From assembly GCA_903825465.1 (NCBI GenBank), contig CAIKAR010000056.1, positions 1 through 64,000 of the forward strand: DNA of 64,000 bases, read 5' to 3'. The notes below the pieces were generated by a model. The model worked only from the letters and a program-made list of their open reading frames with translations, did not search any database and was not told where the DNA came from. The stretch's first letter is position 1; every line of letters begins with the position of its first letter. This document shows, in pieces, positions 51,711-60,887 of this stretch. The position numbers were made by a program, and so were the translations under genes. The DNA comes from an uncultured Hyphomicrobiales bacterium. Its GTDB lineage: Bacteria; Pseudomonadota; Alphaproteobacteria; Rhizobiales; Beijerinckiaceae.

Positions 51711-52354
51711 GCGCCGCGACGGAGGGCCCGGCCAAGGACACGAGCGCCGGCGCGGCGCGCGTCGATCTGCGCGTCATCGCCGAAATGATCGAGGCCGGCT
51801 CGCGCGTGCTCGACGTCGGATGCGGCGACGGCGACCTGCTGCGCCTGCTGGCGGACACGCGCGACGTCGATGCGCGCGGCATGGAACTGTCGCAGCGCAG
51901 GGTCAACCTTTGCGTCGCCAAGGGCCTGTCGGTGATCCAGGGCGACGCGGACATCGACCTGCGCGACTATCCCGACAACGCCTTCGACTACGTCATTCTG
52001 TCGCAAACGATCCAGGCGACGCGGCAGCCGAAGGAAGTGCTGAAAAACATGCTGCGCGTCGGCCGCCGCGCCATTGTCTCGTTTCCGAATTTCGGCCATT
52101 GGGGCATTCGCGCGCAACTGGCCTTCAGGGGCCGCATGCCGGTGACGGGGAACCTCTCGAACCCCTGGTGGGACACGCCGAACATCCATTTCTGCACAAT
52201 TCGGGATTTCGTCGAGCTGGCGCGCGACATGTCCATCGAAATCGAGCGCGCGGTGGCGCTCGACGCCTATGGCGCGCGCGTGCGCGTCAGCGCGCCGTGG
52301 TGGTTCTGGAACATGTTCGGCGAGCAGGGCGTGTTTTTGCTGAAGCGGAAATAG
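51707..52354 (+). CDS. metW: MetW, partner of MetX
   Basis: A 215-residue methyltransferase-like protein. Motif [18 protein letters not shown] (near residue 36) is followed by [19 protein letters not shown] and [15 protein letters not shown]. It is started by GTG in a GTGA overlap with metX. MetW is required with MetX for homoserine acylation in several bacteria and seems to form a complex with it, though its fold suggests a methyltransferase origin. Confidence 0.94.
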   Translation: MSAATEGPAKDTSAGAARVDLRVIAEMIEAGSRVLDVGCGDGDLLRLLADTRDVDARGMELSQRRVNLCVAKGLSVIQGDADIDLRDYPDNAFDYVILSQTIQATRQPKEVLKNMLRVGRRAIVSFPNFGHWGIRAQLAFRGRMPVTGNLSNPWWDTPNIHFCTIRDFVELARDMSIEIERAVALDAYGARVRVSAPWWFWNMFGEQGVFLLKRK

Positions 52355-52360
52355 AGCGCT

Positions 52361-53287
52361 TCAATCGCCGAAGATCGACCAGTCCATGGCGTGGGTGAGC
52401 CGCTCGAGCGCCAGCGTGCCAAGCAGCGAATTGCCGGCCGCGTTGAGGCCGGGCGACCACACGGCGATCGACGCGACGCCCGGAACGGTGGCGAGAACGC
52501 CGCCGCCCACGCCGCTCTTCCCCGGAATACCGACGCGGAAGGCGAAATCGCCGGAAGCCGCGTAATGGCCGCAGGTCAGCATCAGCGCGTTGATGCGCCG
52601 CGCCGCCTCCGGCGTCACGACGCGGTGGCCGTCGAACTGTCGGCCATGCGCGGCGAGATAACCGCCGGCGCGCGCGAGCTGGCGGCAGCTCATGGCGATC
52701 GCGCATTGGTGGAAATAGACGCCCATCGTCATGTCCACGGGGTTCAGCAGGTTCCCGAACGATTTCATGTAGGCGGCCAGCGCGACGTTTCGGAAACCCG
52801 TTTCGCTTTCCGACTTGGCCACGGCGCCGTCGATCACGACCGAATCGGCGCCCGCCAATTCGCGCGCGAAGCGGAGGATCATGCCGATCGCCTCGCGCGG
52901 CTTGTGACCGGCGAGGATGGCGTCGGTGACCACGATGGCGCCCGCGTTGATGAAGGGATTGCGCGGCACGCCGCGCTCGTATTCAAGCTGGATGATCGAA
53001 TTGAACGCGTTGCCCGAGGGCTCGCGCCCGACGCGCCGCCAAAGCGCGTCGCCGATCTTGCCCAGAGCCAGCGTCAGGGCGAAAACCTTCGACACGCTCT
53101 GAATCGAAAAGGGCTCGTCGCAGTCGCCGGCCGCCGCGACGCGGCCGTCGGCGAGCGCCACGGCGACGCCGAATTTCCGCGGATCGATTTTCGCGAGCTC
53201 GGGAATGTAGTCGGCGACCGCGCCCCGCTCCGTCTCGCGCCGCATGTCGTCGACAATTGTTTCGAGCGTCGCGGCGAGGTCGGGCAT
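52361..53287 (-). CDS. glsA: Glutaminase A
   Basis: A 308-residue serine-dependent glutaminase from the ATG at 53287 (a TTG lies three codons upstream). The catalytic Ser64-x-x-Lys67 is in SIQSVSKVF. Substrate-binding residues lie in [13 protein letters not shown] and [33 protein letters not shown] ends the fold. It converts glutamine to glutamate and ammonia. The neighbouring ammonium transporter gene, on the same strand, suggests a nitrogen-linked pair. Confidence 0.94.
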   Translation of the reverse strand: MPDLAATLETIVDDMRRETERGAVADYIPELAKIDPRKFGVAVALADGRVAAAGDCDEPFSIQSVSKVFALTLALGKIGDALWRRVGREPSGNAFNSIIQLEYERGVPRNPFINAGAIVVTDAILAGHKPREAIGMILRFARELAGADSVVIDGAVAKSESETGFRNVALAAYMKSFGNLLNPVDMTMGVYFHQCAIAMSCRQLARAGGYLAAHGRQFDGHRVVTPEAARRINALMLTCGHYAASGDFAFRVGIPGKSGVGGGVLATVPGVASIAVWSPGLNAAGNSLLGTLALERLTHAMDWSIFGD

Positions 53288-53426
53288 GTCGGCCAATCCA
53301 TCCGGGGCGCGGGCCTGGCGCGCGCCCGCAAATCAAGGGCGGGTGGCCCGCCATCCCCGACGGATAGCAAAGAGCGCGAGGCGGCGACAGATTAAATCGC
53401 CGCCCCGGCGCGGGAGCCCGCGAAAC

Positions 53427-54746
53427 TCAGGCCTGAATGCTCTCGCCGTGCAGGGCGAGGTCGAGGCCTTCGCGCTCGTCCTGGTCTTCGACGCGCAGTC
53501 CACACGCCAGCGAGGCGATCTTGAGCGACACCCATGTGCCGACGACGCACCACGCGATGGTGACCACAACGGCGATGGCCTGAAGTCCAAGTTGCGCCGG
53601 GTTGCCCTCAAGCAGGCCGGCGACGCCGTTCGGCGTGTCGGGTCCGACGCTCAAGGCGGCCGTGGCGAAGACGCCCGCCATCAACGTTCCGAAAATGCCG
53701 CCGACCCCGTGAACGCCAAACACGTCGAGGGAATCGTCGTATCTCAGCTTCTGCTTCAACACCGTGCAACACCAGTAGCAAAGCGCGCCCGCCATCGCGC
53801 CGATCAGCATGCCTTGCCAGGGCAGCACAAAACCGGACGCCGGCGTGATGGTGCCCAGGCCCGCGACCGCGCCGGAGACGAGGCCGAGCACCGAGGGCTT
53901 GCCACGCTGGATCCACTCAAGCGCGCTCCACACCACGGCGCCCGCGCAGGCCGCCAGATGCGTCGCGACAATCGCGAAGACGGCGCGCGAGCCCGCGCCC
54001 AGCGCCGATCCACCGTTGAAGCCGAACCATCCAACCCACAACAAGCCCGCGCCGACGACGGCGAGCGACAGGTCGAAGGGCGACATATTCTCCTTGCCGT
54101 AGCCTTGTCTCGCGCCCAGCGTCAACGCCGCGACAAGGCCGGCGACGCCCGCGTTGATGTGCACGACCGTGCCGCCGGCGAAATCGATCACGCCCATCGC
54201 GCCGAGAAAGCCGCCGCCCCAGACCCAATGGGCCGAGGGGACATAGACGATGAACAGCCACAACACGCAGAACAGGCAGAAGGACGAGAACTTCAGCCGG
54301 TCCGCGACCGCGCCGCCGACAAGCGCGCAGGTGATGACGGCGAAGGTCATCTGGTAGGCCATGAACAACATTTCGGGGATCGTCGGCGCGAACGGGCTGA
54401 TCGTGTCCATGCCAACGCCGGCGAGGAACACGCGCGACATCGAGCCGATGTAGGCGCCGCCGCCGGAAAACGTCAGCGAATAAGCGCACATCATCCAGAG
54501 GATCGACACAATGGCCGTGGCCGCGAGGCTTTGCGCCATTGTCGCGAGCACGTTTTTCTTGCGCACCATGCCGGAATAAAACAGCGCCAGTCCCGGCAGC
54601 GTCATCAACAGCACCAACGCGGTCGCGACAATCATGAAGGCGGTGTCGGCGGCGTCGATTTTCATGTCCGCGGCCCGCGCGGCCACCGGCGCGGAGCCGG
54701 CGACAAAACAACCGCCACGCAATATGCGCATGCCAACTTTTTTCAT
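53427..54746 (-). CDS. amtB: Ammonium transporter
   Basis: A 439-residue Amt/MEP/Rh channel from the ATG at 54746 after GGGCGGA. A signal-like N-terminus (MKKVGMRILRGGC, ends AARAADMK) is followed by eleven hydrophobic helices beginning TAFMIVATALVLLMTLPGLALF. Pore histidines sit in VVHINAGVAGLVAAL and VFGVHGVGGIFGTL; the outer SAHWVWGGGFL also belongs to the family. It carries ammonium into the cell. glnK, usually the partner that blocks it, is not next to the gene here. The sigma-54-like promoter at 54795 fits nitrogen control. Confidence 0.94.
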   Translation of the reverse strand: MKKVGMRILRGGCFVAGSAPVAARAADMKIDAADTAFMIVATALVLLMTLPGLALFYSGMVRKKNVLATMAQSLAATAIVSILWMMCAYSLTFSGGGAYIGSMSRVFLAGVGMDTISPFAPTIPEMLFMAYQMTFAVITCALVGGAVADRLKFSSFCLFCVLWLFIVYVPSAHWVWGGGFLGAMGVIDFAGGTVVHINAGVAGLVAALTLGARQGYGKENMSPFDLSLAVVGAGLLWVGWFGFNGGSALGAGSRAVFAIVATHLAACAGAVVWSALEWIQRGKPSVLGLVSGAVAGLGTITPASGFVLPWQGMLIGAMAGALCYWCCTVLKQKLRYDDSLDVFGVHGVGGIFGTLMAGVFATAALSVGPDTPNGVAGLLEGNPAQLGLQAIAVVVTIAWCVVGTWVSLKIASLACGLRVEDQDEREGLDLALHGESIQA

Positions 54747-54794
54747 TCCGCCCTCAGCGCTTCCCGGGATATGCCCATTAAGTAAGCGAATTAG

Positions 54795-54810
54795 AGCAAA
54801 AAACATGCCG
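54795..54810 (-). promoter_or_regulatory. Sigma-54-type promoter of amtB
   Basis: On the amtB strand the sequence CGGCATG-TTTT-TTGCT matches the -24/-12 consensus TGGCACG-N4-TTGCW: GG and GC are exactly ten bases apart. Only the first T and the second C of the -24 box differ. It lies about 50 bases before the amtB start codon. NtrC- and RpoN-dependent amtB transcription is standard in proteobacteria. Confidence 0.65.
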
Positions 54811-54901
54811 TTTGTTAATTTATTATGCAAGCGGATGAAAATGGGGACAAGTTTATTGGCGCGGGCGAGAGGCTTCCCGCTCCGATCACAAAATATTCAA
54901 A

Positions 54902-54938
54902 TTGTCTAATTTTTAGCCGTTTTGTCTAAGTTTTAGAC
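54902..54938. repeat. Two 15-base palindromes 20 bases apart upstream of amtB
   Basis: The sequences TTGTCTAATTTTTAG (54902-54916) and TTGTCTAAGTTTTAG (54922-54936) are direct repeats that differ at one base. Each contains an inverted repeat: GTCTAA-GTT-TTAGAC (54924-54938, perfect) and GTCTAA-TTT-TTAGCC (54904-54918, one mismatch). Centres are 20 bases apart, nearly two helical turns, and 90-140 bases upstream of the sigma-54 promoter, where enhancer-binding activators dock. The bound protein is unknown; the sequence does not match the classical NtrC site. Confidence 0.6.
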
Positions 54939-55159
54939 TACGGCTCGGTGACGAGCGGAGTGGCCTCGTCCTCTATCAAAATAGGGATGCCATCTCTGAT
55001 TGGAAAAGATCGCGCGGCGGAGCGCGATATCAACGAATTCCGATCCGCGGAAAGCTCAAGATGCCCCCGCGTGATGGGGCAGACCAAAATTTCCAACAAC
55101 CGGCGATCAGCGCGGGGAGTGGCCGCCGGCTCGTGGGGGGATGGGTCTTCGTCGCTCAT
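54938..55159 (-). CDS. Trm112-family small protein
   Basis: A 73-residue protein with [20 protein letters not shown] (about 20-40) and [15 protein letters not shown] near the end, matching the YcaR/Trm112 fold. Only one cysteine remains of the usual zinc set, so zinc binding is doubtful. Trm112-type proteins stabilise methyltransferases or LpxK-like enzymes. Its start overlaps the LonN gene stop by one base (TGATG). Confidence 0.8.
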   Translation of the reverse strand: MSDEDPSPHEPAATPRADRRLLEILVCPITRGHLELSADRNSLISRSAARSFPIRDGIPILIEDEATPLVTEP

Positions 55160-55818
55160 CAATGCAAGGTCCGCGGCTTCCGGGCCGCGCCGCCGCCCGC
55201 GATTTCGATCAGTTTGGCGGCGCGGGCGGGGACATCCTCGGCCTCCAGCAGCGCCTGTTTTTCGATCGCGTCGAAAGGGGTCATCATCGAAAACATGTTC
55301 ACCAGCGCCTCGATCGGCGCCTTTTCCGCGCCCTGCCATTCGACCTGCATGCCGCGCGCTTCGGCGAAGCCGCGCAACGCGCCCAGCAGCGCGGCGCGGT
55401 CCACAACCGAGGCGCCCGGATCGGGCGACAAATCGCTGGCGAATTCGAACCAGTCGACGCGGCATTGGCGGTACGGCGTCGGCGCGCGCGTCTCCTCGAT
55501 GATCCGGAAACGCGCGACGCCCGTCAGGTTGAGAACATATCGCCCGTCGCCGGACTCGGCGATTTGCGTGATCCGCCCGAGCGCGCCGATTTTTTCAAGC
55601 GCCGGAGCGGGATCGCGCGGATCGGCGCGCGGATCGGGCTGAATCATGCCCACCAGCCGGTCGGCTCGCATCGCGTCGTCGATCATCGCGACATAGCGCG
55701 GCTCGAAAATATTCAGCGGCAATTCGGCGCGCGGCAGCAGCAGCGCGCCCGGCAGCGGGAACACGGGAATCGTGTCGGGCAGTTCCGTTATGCTTTTGTA
55801 GGGCCGGTTGAGAGGCAT
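55159..55818 (-). CDS. LON peptidase substrate-binding (LonN-like) domain protein
   Basis: A 219-residue stand-alone LON N-terminal domain: [20 protein letters not shown] and [14 protein letters not shown] at the N-terminus, [20 protein letters not shown] in the middle, and a helical C-terminus ([20 protein letters not shown]). It lacks the ATPase and protease parts of Lon. Such proteins are believed to bind unfolded polypeptides. It is translated with the Trm112-like gene and lies 62 bases after the CnoX-like gene, consistent with a small protein-quality-control operon. Confidence 0.88.
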   Translation of the reverse strand: MPLNRPYKSITELPDTIPVFPLPGALLLPRAELPLNIFEPRYVAMIDDAMRADRLVGMIQPDPRADPRDPAPALEKIGALGRITQIAESGDGRYVLNLTGVARFRIIEETRAPTPYRQCRVDWFEFASDLSPDPGASVVDRAALLGALRGFAEARGMQVEWQGAEKAPIEALVNMFSMMTPFDAIEKQALLEAEDVPARAAKLIEIAGGGAARKPRTLH

Positions 55819-55880
55819 GGCGTGTCCGTTTCGCGGCGTGGGCCGCCAAGCATCAAGAACAAGGCGTCGGGAACAAAGCC

Positions 55881-56789
55881 TCAGGAGTAAAGCAGAACCG
55901 ACAATTTCCGCCGCGCGGCGACGGTTTCCGGCTCCATGTGGCCCCAGGCCTCGAAGAGTTGCAGAAGTTGCTTTCGCGCGGCCTGATCGTTCCAATTCTT
56001 GTCGCGGCGGATGATGTCGATGAGATTGTCGGCGGCCTCCTCGCGCTTGCCGGCGGCGTTGAGGCCGAGCGCGAGGTCGAAACGCGCCTGATAGTCTTTC
56101 GGATCGGCGGCGATCCGCTTTTCCAGGTCGCCGAAATCGCCGAGTTTCTCCGCCTGTCTGGCGAGGTCGAGCGCGGCGCGCGCCGCGGCGAGAGGCCCGC
56201 TGGCGTCTTCCGGGCCGACGCGGGCAAGCGTCGCGTCGGCGCCGTCGAGATCGCCAAGGGCGACCTGGGCGCGGGCGAGGCCGGCGATGGCGCGCCTGTC
56301 GGCCGGGTCGAAGCTCAGCGCCTCCATGTAGGAGGAGCCGGCGGCCGTGGCGTCGCCGCCCGCGAGTTCCTCGTCGCCCTTCGCGACGAATTCATCGGCC
56401 TCGCCGCCGATGGGGCCAACGAGGCGTTCGATGAAGCCCTTGATCTGGCCGTCGGACAACAGGCCATTGAAGCCGTCGAGCGGCTGGCCTTTCTGGAACG
56501 CGACAACGGCGGGGATCGATTGCACGCCGAGCTGCGCGGCGATGTCGGGATGGGCTTGCGCGTCCAGCTTCGCCAGCCGGATTTTGCCGTCGGCTTTCCT
56601 CACAACGCGTTCCAGCGCGGCGTCGAGTTGCTTGCTTTGCGAGGACGCCGGCGAACCGAAGGACACCAGCACGGGCATGCGGGCCGACCGCGTCAGCACA
56701 TCGTCGCGGAAAGTCGCGGTGGTGGTCGTCACGACCAGCGCGTTGGCGGGCGTCTCGCCCGCGGGCGCTGGCATTGTCGGCTCGGGCAT
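55881..56789 (-). CDS. cnoX: CnoX/YbbN-like thioredoxin-TPR co-chaperone, active-site cysteines lost
   Basis: A 302-residue protein with an N-terminal thioredoxin fold (about 20-125; LVSFGSPASSQSKQL, QSIPAVVAFQKGQPLDGF) and a TPR-like helical C-terminus (about 140-300; ADEFVAKGDEELAGGD, RFDLALGLNAAGKREEA). In place of the WCxxC redox motif it has SPASSQ, so it cannot exchange disulfides. CnoX proteins shield substrates from over-oxidation and hand them to GroEL. The next genes downstream are LonN and Trm112. Confidence 0.85.
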   Translation of the reverse strand: MPEPTMPAPAGETPANALVVTTTTATFRDDVLTRSARMPVLVSFGSPASSQSKQLDAALERVVRKADGKIRLAKLDAQAHPDIAAQLGVQSIPAVVAFQKGQPLDGFNGLLSDGQIKGFIERLVGPIGGEADEFVAKGDEELAGGDATAAGSSYMEALSFDPADRRAIAGLARAQVALGDLDGADATLARVGPEDASGPLAAARAALDLARQAEKLGDFGDLEKRIAADPKDYQARFDLALGLNAAGKREEAADNLIDIIRRDKNWNDQAARKQLLQLFEAWGHMEPETVAARRKLSVLLYS

Positions 56790-56928
56790 TCCAAATTCCT
56801 TCGCGTCGCGCTTGTTTCGCCCCGCGCCACATCCGCGGAAGCCTCGAAACAGCCGATAGAATGACTATTGCAATCCCCGTCGATTTGCGCAATATGCGCC
56901 CGCGCGGCGACGCCGCGATACCCAGGAT

Positions 56929-57003
<75 letters not shown>

Positions 57004-57118
57004 GGTTCTCATTTGTTTCGCCGTCTCGAAAGCCGCGCGTCGCGCGTTCCGCCTAGAACACTTCGACCAAGAACTCAGGGAGCGAAACCGTGGCGCTTGC
57101 CATCGACGCCGCCGCGAC

Positions 57119-58147
57119 ATGATTTTCATAGCTCGGCTCGCCGCGCTCGCGGCGGGCGTTTTCGGGGCCGTCTTCACGGCCCACGCCGATCCGGTGGCGG
57201 ATTTCTACGCGGGCCGGACGATCACCGTCGTCGTGGGCTCGGAGGCCGGCGGCGGTTACGACGCCATGGCGCATCTGGTGGCGCGGCGCATCGGCGCCTA
57301 CATTCCCGGCCACCCCAGCCTCGTCGTGCAGGACATGCCCGGCGCGGCCAGCATCAACGCGGCGAACTACCTCTATAACACCGCGCCGCGCGACGGCTCG
57401 TTCTTCGGCATGATTCAGCGCACGTTGCTGTCGGCGAATCTGACAAACCAGCCGGGCGCGCGTTTCGATGTCCAGAAGTTCAACTGGGTCGGCAACCTGT
57501 CCAGCGAAGTCCCGCTGCTGTTGTCGTGGAACACGTCGCCGATCAAAACCGTCGAAGACCTTTTGGCGCGCGAAATGACGATGGGCGGCGGCGGCCCGTC
57601 GAGCGATTCCGAAGTGCAGGCGCGCCTGCTCAACGCGATCCTCGGCACGAAGATCAAGATCGTTTCCGGCTATCCCGGCCAGTCGCAAATTCAGCTCGCG
57701 ATGATGCGCGGCGAGGTCGACGGGGTCGGGGGATGGTCGCTGTCGAATCTGAAGGCGCGCAATCCCGATTGGCTTCACGACCACAGCGTCCACTTTTTGT
57801 TGCAGGGCGCGTTGCGACGGACCGGCGATCTTCCCGACACGCCGACGCCCTTCGAATTCGCGAAAACCGCCAGCGACCGCGCGGTGCTCGAATTGTTTTA
57901 CGCGCAGCAGGCGATCGCGCGGCCGTTTGTCGCGCCTCCGGGCTTCCCCGCGGCGCGGCTCGAAGCGCTGCGCGCCGCTTTCGACGCCGTTGTGAAGGAC
58001 AAGGACTTCCTCGCCGAGGCGGCCACCGCGCGGATCGACATTGACGCCAGCGATCACCAATCGATTGAAAAGGTCGTCGCCATCATCGCCGCGACGCCGC
58101 CCGATATCGCGGCGCGCTTCGCCGGGGTGAACAACGCGCCCAATTGA
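57119..58147 (+). CDS. Bug/TctC-type periplasmic solute-binding protein
   Basis: A 342-residue binding protein: signal peptide to about residue 23 (FTAHADPVADFY), the family segment ADFYAGRTITVVVGSEAGGGYD, HPSLVVQDMPGAASINAANYLY near 75, and a second lobe with GGGGPSSDSEVQARLLNAIL. It binds an unknown organic anion. No permease genes are near. It stands alone between two tRNA genes, which is unlike the two operon-located relatives at 14499 and 20340. Confidence 0.9.
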   Translation: MIFIARLAALAAGVFGAVFTAHADPVADFYAGRTITVVVGSEAGGGYDAMAHLVARRIGAYIPGHPSLVVQDMPGAASINAANYLYNTAPRDGSFFGMIQRTLLSANLTNQPGARFDVQKFNWVGNLSSEVPLLLSWNTSPIKTVEDLLAREMTMGGGGPSSDSEVQARLLNAILGTKIKIVSGYPGQSQIQLAMMRGEVDGVGGWSLSNLKARNPDWLHDHSVHFLLQGALRRTGDLPDTPTPFEFAKTASDRAVLELFYAQQAIARPFVAPPGFPAARLEALRAAFDAVVKDKDFLAEAATARIDIDASDHQSIEKVVAIIAATPPDIAARFAGVNNAPN

Positions 58148-58185
58148 TTTTTTTCGCGCGGGAAACGTCGATCGGAACGGACGAT

Positions 58186-58262
58186 TGGCAGGGGCTGAGG
58201 GATTCGAACTCTCGACCTGTGGTTTTGGAGACCACCGCTCTAACCAGCTGAGCTAAGCCCCT
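58186..58262 (-). tRNA. tRNA-Trp (anticodon CCA)
   Basis: On the minus strand: acceptor AGGGGCT/AGCCCCT, D-arm GCTC-AGCTGGTTA-GAGC, anticodon arm GTGGT-CTCCAAA-ACCAC with anticodon CCA, T-arm GAGAG-TTCGAAT-CCCTC (one A-C mismatch), discriminator G, and encoded CCA. In many proteobacteria this gene precedes secE-nusG; here it is followed by an oppositely oriented Bug gene. Confidence 0.96.
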
Positions 58263-58424
58263 GCGCGCCGCGCCGCATGCGGCCCGACGGCGTTTCCATG
58301 CCAAAAGTCTGGATGAATTGCAAGAAAAACCGCCGCCGCGACGCCCCGGGTGCGCGCGCGCACCGAAGTTCGGCCGCCTTCGACGCAAGCTCGCCTTCGA
58401 TCAAACGAGCTTGAGGGACCGGCG

Positions 58425-58610
58425 ATGGACGATTGCTCTCTCCAACTTCTGACGATGCGCCGTTCTCCGTCGATTTCCCGGGCGCTGATCCTGGAAGCGC
58501 GCGCCGCGCGGCGCCCCACGGTGCCAGCCCGGCTCATCGCGGCCGCCGCGCGGCTTGGGGCGCGCGCGGACGAAAGCTACTTCGCCGTCGCCACGCGGCC
58601 GGCGAAATAA
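58425..58610 (+). CDS. Possible small basic protein
   Basis: Sixty-one codons from an ATG at 58425 with GAGGGA eight bases upstream. The product (MDDCSLQLLTMRRSPSISRA, ending FAVATRPAK) is basic, Ala/Arg-rich and has no recognised domain. It occupies the stretch between tRNA-Trp and the PilZ gene, which otherwise holds nothing. Support is limited to the ribosome binding site, so it may be chance in GC-rich DNA. Confidence 0.3.
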   Translation: MDDCSLQLLTMRRSPSISRALILEARAARRPTVPARLIAAAARLGARADESYFAVATRPAK

Positions 58611-58617
58611 TTCATCC

Positions 58618-58914
58618 TCACGAAAACACGCTCCGCGCTTCCATCGCCGAGGCTTGCCGCAGCGGTTCGCGGAAAAGCAGGCCGACCTGATCGTCGATGC
58701 GCCAGAGATAATCGACGATGGTCTGGCGGCCGTCGCTCAGCACGAGGTGGAAGCGCGCCGGCAGGCTGGTCAGCGACTGCGTCTGAATGCGCGCGCCCTT
58801 GTGCGAGAGGTCGGTGACTTTGACATCGGCCACGAATTCTCCGCGGCAATAGACTTTCGCATCCGCGAGGATGGTGTAGCGCTCGCCTTTTCGGCGCTCG
58901 ACAGGCTGCAACAT
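58618..58914 (-). CDS. PilZ-domain c-di-GMP-binding protein
   Basis: A 98-residue single-domain PilZ protein from the ATG at 58914, preceded by AGGGA (an ATG at 58962 lacks a ribosome binding site). The c-di-GMP motifs are intact: RRKGER near the N-terminus (RxxxR) and DLSHKGA (D/NxSxxG) about 30 residues later. Single-domain PilZ proteins relay c-di-GMP levels to motility, polysaccharide or other targets; the partner is unknown. Confidence 0.92.
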   Translation of the reverse strand: MLQPVERRKGERYTILADAKVYCRGEFVADVKVTDLSHKGARIQTQSLTSLPARFHLVLSDGRQTIVDYLWRIDDQVGLLFREPLRQASAMEARSVFS

Positions 58915-59051
58915 TAGGCCGTCCCTTCGCAACGGGTTGTTTCGACGGCGGAGAAGTACCATGCGGAGGTTAAGCCGCTTTAAGGCGCTCCATGACGATT
59001 TGTCCTTAATTCACCGCGGTTTTATCCAATTTTGGAAATGGGCGGGCCACG

Positions 59052-59585
59052 TCAGTCTTTCAGCCAGTCGCCGCATTTGGGCGCGTCGGCCTGCTGTCCC
59101 CATGGCATGACGGGAACGGTCGACGTCGAGTTTTTTGGCGATCCATCGACCAGCTTGTCGGAATAGACCATGTAAACCAGCGTGTTCCGCCTGGCGTCGC
59201 AGCCCCGCACGATCTGCATGCGCTTGAAAATCAGCGAGCGGCGCTCGCGGAACACCACGTCGCCCTGGGCGAATTTCGATTTGAACTTGATCGGCGCGTA
59301 TTGCCGGCACGCCAGCGAGACATCCGACGTTTGCTCCGCGACGCCGAACGCGCCCGCCAGTCCGCCTTTTTCGGGCACGGTGTAGTGGCAGGCGACGCCT
59401 TCCACGTCGGGGTCGTCGATCCCGTAGGTCGCCAGTTTGTCGTTGGGCGTCAAAAGGTTGAACACCGTCGATTTGCGGAAAATGAGATCCGGCTCGCCAT
59501 CCGCGGCGGCCGCCGGCACGGCGGCGAGAAGGGGCGCGAGGCAAACAGCGGCGGCGAACGCCTGGCGCGAAAACGCTTTGCGCAT
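59052..59585 (-). CDS. CreA family secreted protein
   Basis: A 177-residue protein from the ATG at 59585 with a signal peptide ending near PAAAADGEPD. DLIFRKSTVFNLLTPNDKLA, YGIDDPDVEGVACHYTVPEK and GLAGAFGVAEQTSDVSLAC are family signatures. CreA relatives are small periplasmic proteins of unknown role, named after the E. coli cre locus. Cysteines at about 68, 94 and 133 may form disulfides. Single gene. Confidence 0.9.
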   Translation of the reverse strand: MRKAFSRQAFAAAVCLAPLLAAVPAAAADGEPDLIFRKSTVFNLLTPNDKLATYGIDDPDVEGVACHYTVPEKGGLAGAFGVAEQTSDVSLACRQYAPIKFKSKFAQGDVVFRERRSLIFKRMQIVRGCDARRNTLVYMVYSDKLVDGSPKNSTSTVPVMPWGQQADAPKCGDWLKD

Positions 59586-59780
59586 AACGGAACTCCCAGC
59601 GGGAAAACCGCCCGCAGCTGGCATATGGGGCATCGACATTCCCGGCGCAATTGGCGTCCTGAAATCGCCTTGTTCGGAAGGCTTGGTCGGGTGGCTTGAT
59701 TCCCCGACCCGGCCGGGCCAAGGGAATGGTTAACAACTTTCAACGATGCTTCGCCGGGCGGGCGCGGCGCAGAGGCTGGA

Positions 59781-60887
59781 ATGCGGGTTTTTGTCGCTGA
59801 ATGTGTGAGCGCGCGGCGCGGGGCCGTCTGCGGAATTCTCGCGGTCGCGGCGTTTGTGGTGGGCGCCGCAACCGCGGTGGCGCAGGGCTACGATTGCGAC
59901 CGGTTGCGCGCCCAGATCGCGGCTGCGGCGCCGTCAAAAGGTTCCGCGCAGGCCATGGCCGCCGCGCAAAAACAACAGGACGAGGCCGACAAGGCCACTT
60001 TTTACGCGCGCTCGATTGGCTGCGACAACCGGCAATTCCTCATGTTCGGCAGCCCTCCGCCGCCGCAATGTCCGGCGCTCGAAGCGCAAATCCGGCGCTT
60101 GCGGGGCGCCGCGGCGGAGTCGCGGGCGCGGGCACAGAGCGGCGGCGGCAACCGCCAGGCGTTGATGGCGAACTACGACGCCGCCTGTCGCGGGCCCCGC
60201 GGCCTGTTCGATTCGCTGTTCGGCGACGAGCGGCGGCAGGTGCCGATCGAGGACGCTTCGCCCGTTGACGCCCCCGAAATCCCGGACGACGGCGACAAGC
60301 CGCGCAACGGCCCGCTGGCGGTGTGCGTCAGAACCTGCGACGGCGGCTACTTCCCGGTCAGCTATTCGGCGCGTCCGTCGCGCTATTACGCGCTTGAGGA
60401 TCTCTGCAAGGCGCAGTGCCCCGGCGCCGACGCCGCGCTCTACACCATGAGCGCTTCGGGCGACATCGACAGCGCGGTGTCGATCAACGGCGAGCCCTAT
60501 TCCGAATTGAAAAACGCCGACAAGTTCCGCAAGGCCTTCGATCCCAAGTGCGGTTGCAAGCCTCCCAACCAGTCGTGGGTGCAGGCGCTGGCGCAAGCCG
60601 AGGAGACGCTCGACAAGAAGTTCCCCTCCGACGTGATCGTCACGCAGGAGAAATCCGACGAACTCCAGCGGGTGAAGGGCGCGGCGCTCAGCCCCGACAA
60701 AATCCGCGGCATTTTGCGCGGCGCGAGCCCCTCCGGCGCGGCGAAGGACGACAAGACCGCGGCGGTCGCGGCGAGCCCGCCCGACGATTCGGCGGCGGGT
60801 CAGAAAACGCCGCCCCCCGGCAAGGCCGACTCCAAGGACGACAAAAAGGTCAGGGTAGTCGGGCCAAAACTTTTGTCCGCCCCATAA
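59781..60887 (+). CDS. DUF2865 family secreted protein
   Basis: A 368-residue exported protein: signal peptide (residues 1-34, ends TAVAQGYD), a helical, Gln/Ala-rich region (35-130), then the conserved DUF2865 part with [39 protein letters not shown], and [14 protein letters not shown] around 180-280. Six or more cysteines suggest disulfides. The tail is low complexity. Some relatives look like cell-wall-associated proteins; function unknown. It overlaps gltX by 38 bases at the 3' end. Confidence 0.87.
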   Translation: MRVFVAECVSARRGAVCGILAVAAFVVGAATAVAQGYDCDRLRAQIAAAAPSKGSAQAMAAAQKQQDEADKATFYARSIGCDNRQFLMFGSPPPPQCPALEAQIRRLRGAAAESRARAQSGGGNRQALMANYDAACRGPRGLFDSLFGDERRQVPIEDASPVDAPEIPDDGDKPRNGPLAVCVRTCDGGYFPVSYSARPSRYYALEDLCKAQCPGADAALYTMSASGDIDSAVSINGEPYSELKNADKFRKAFDPKCGCKPPNQSWVQALAQAEETLDKKFPSDVIVTQEKSDELQRVKGAALSPDKIRGILRGASPSGAAKDDKTAAVAASPPDDSAAGQKTPPPGKADSKDDKKVRVVGPKLLSAP

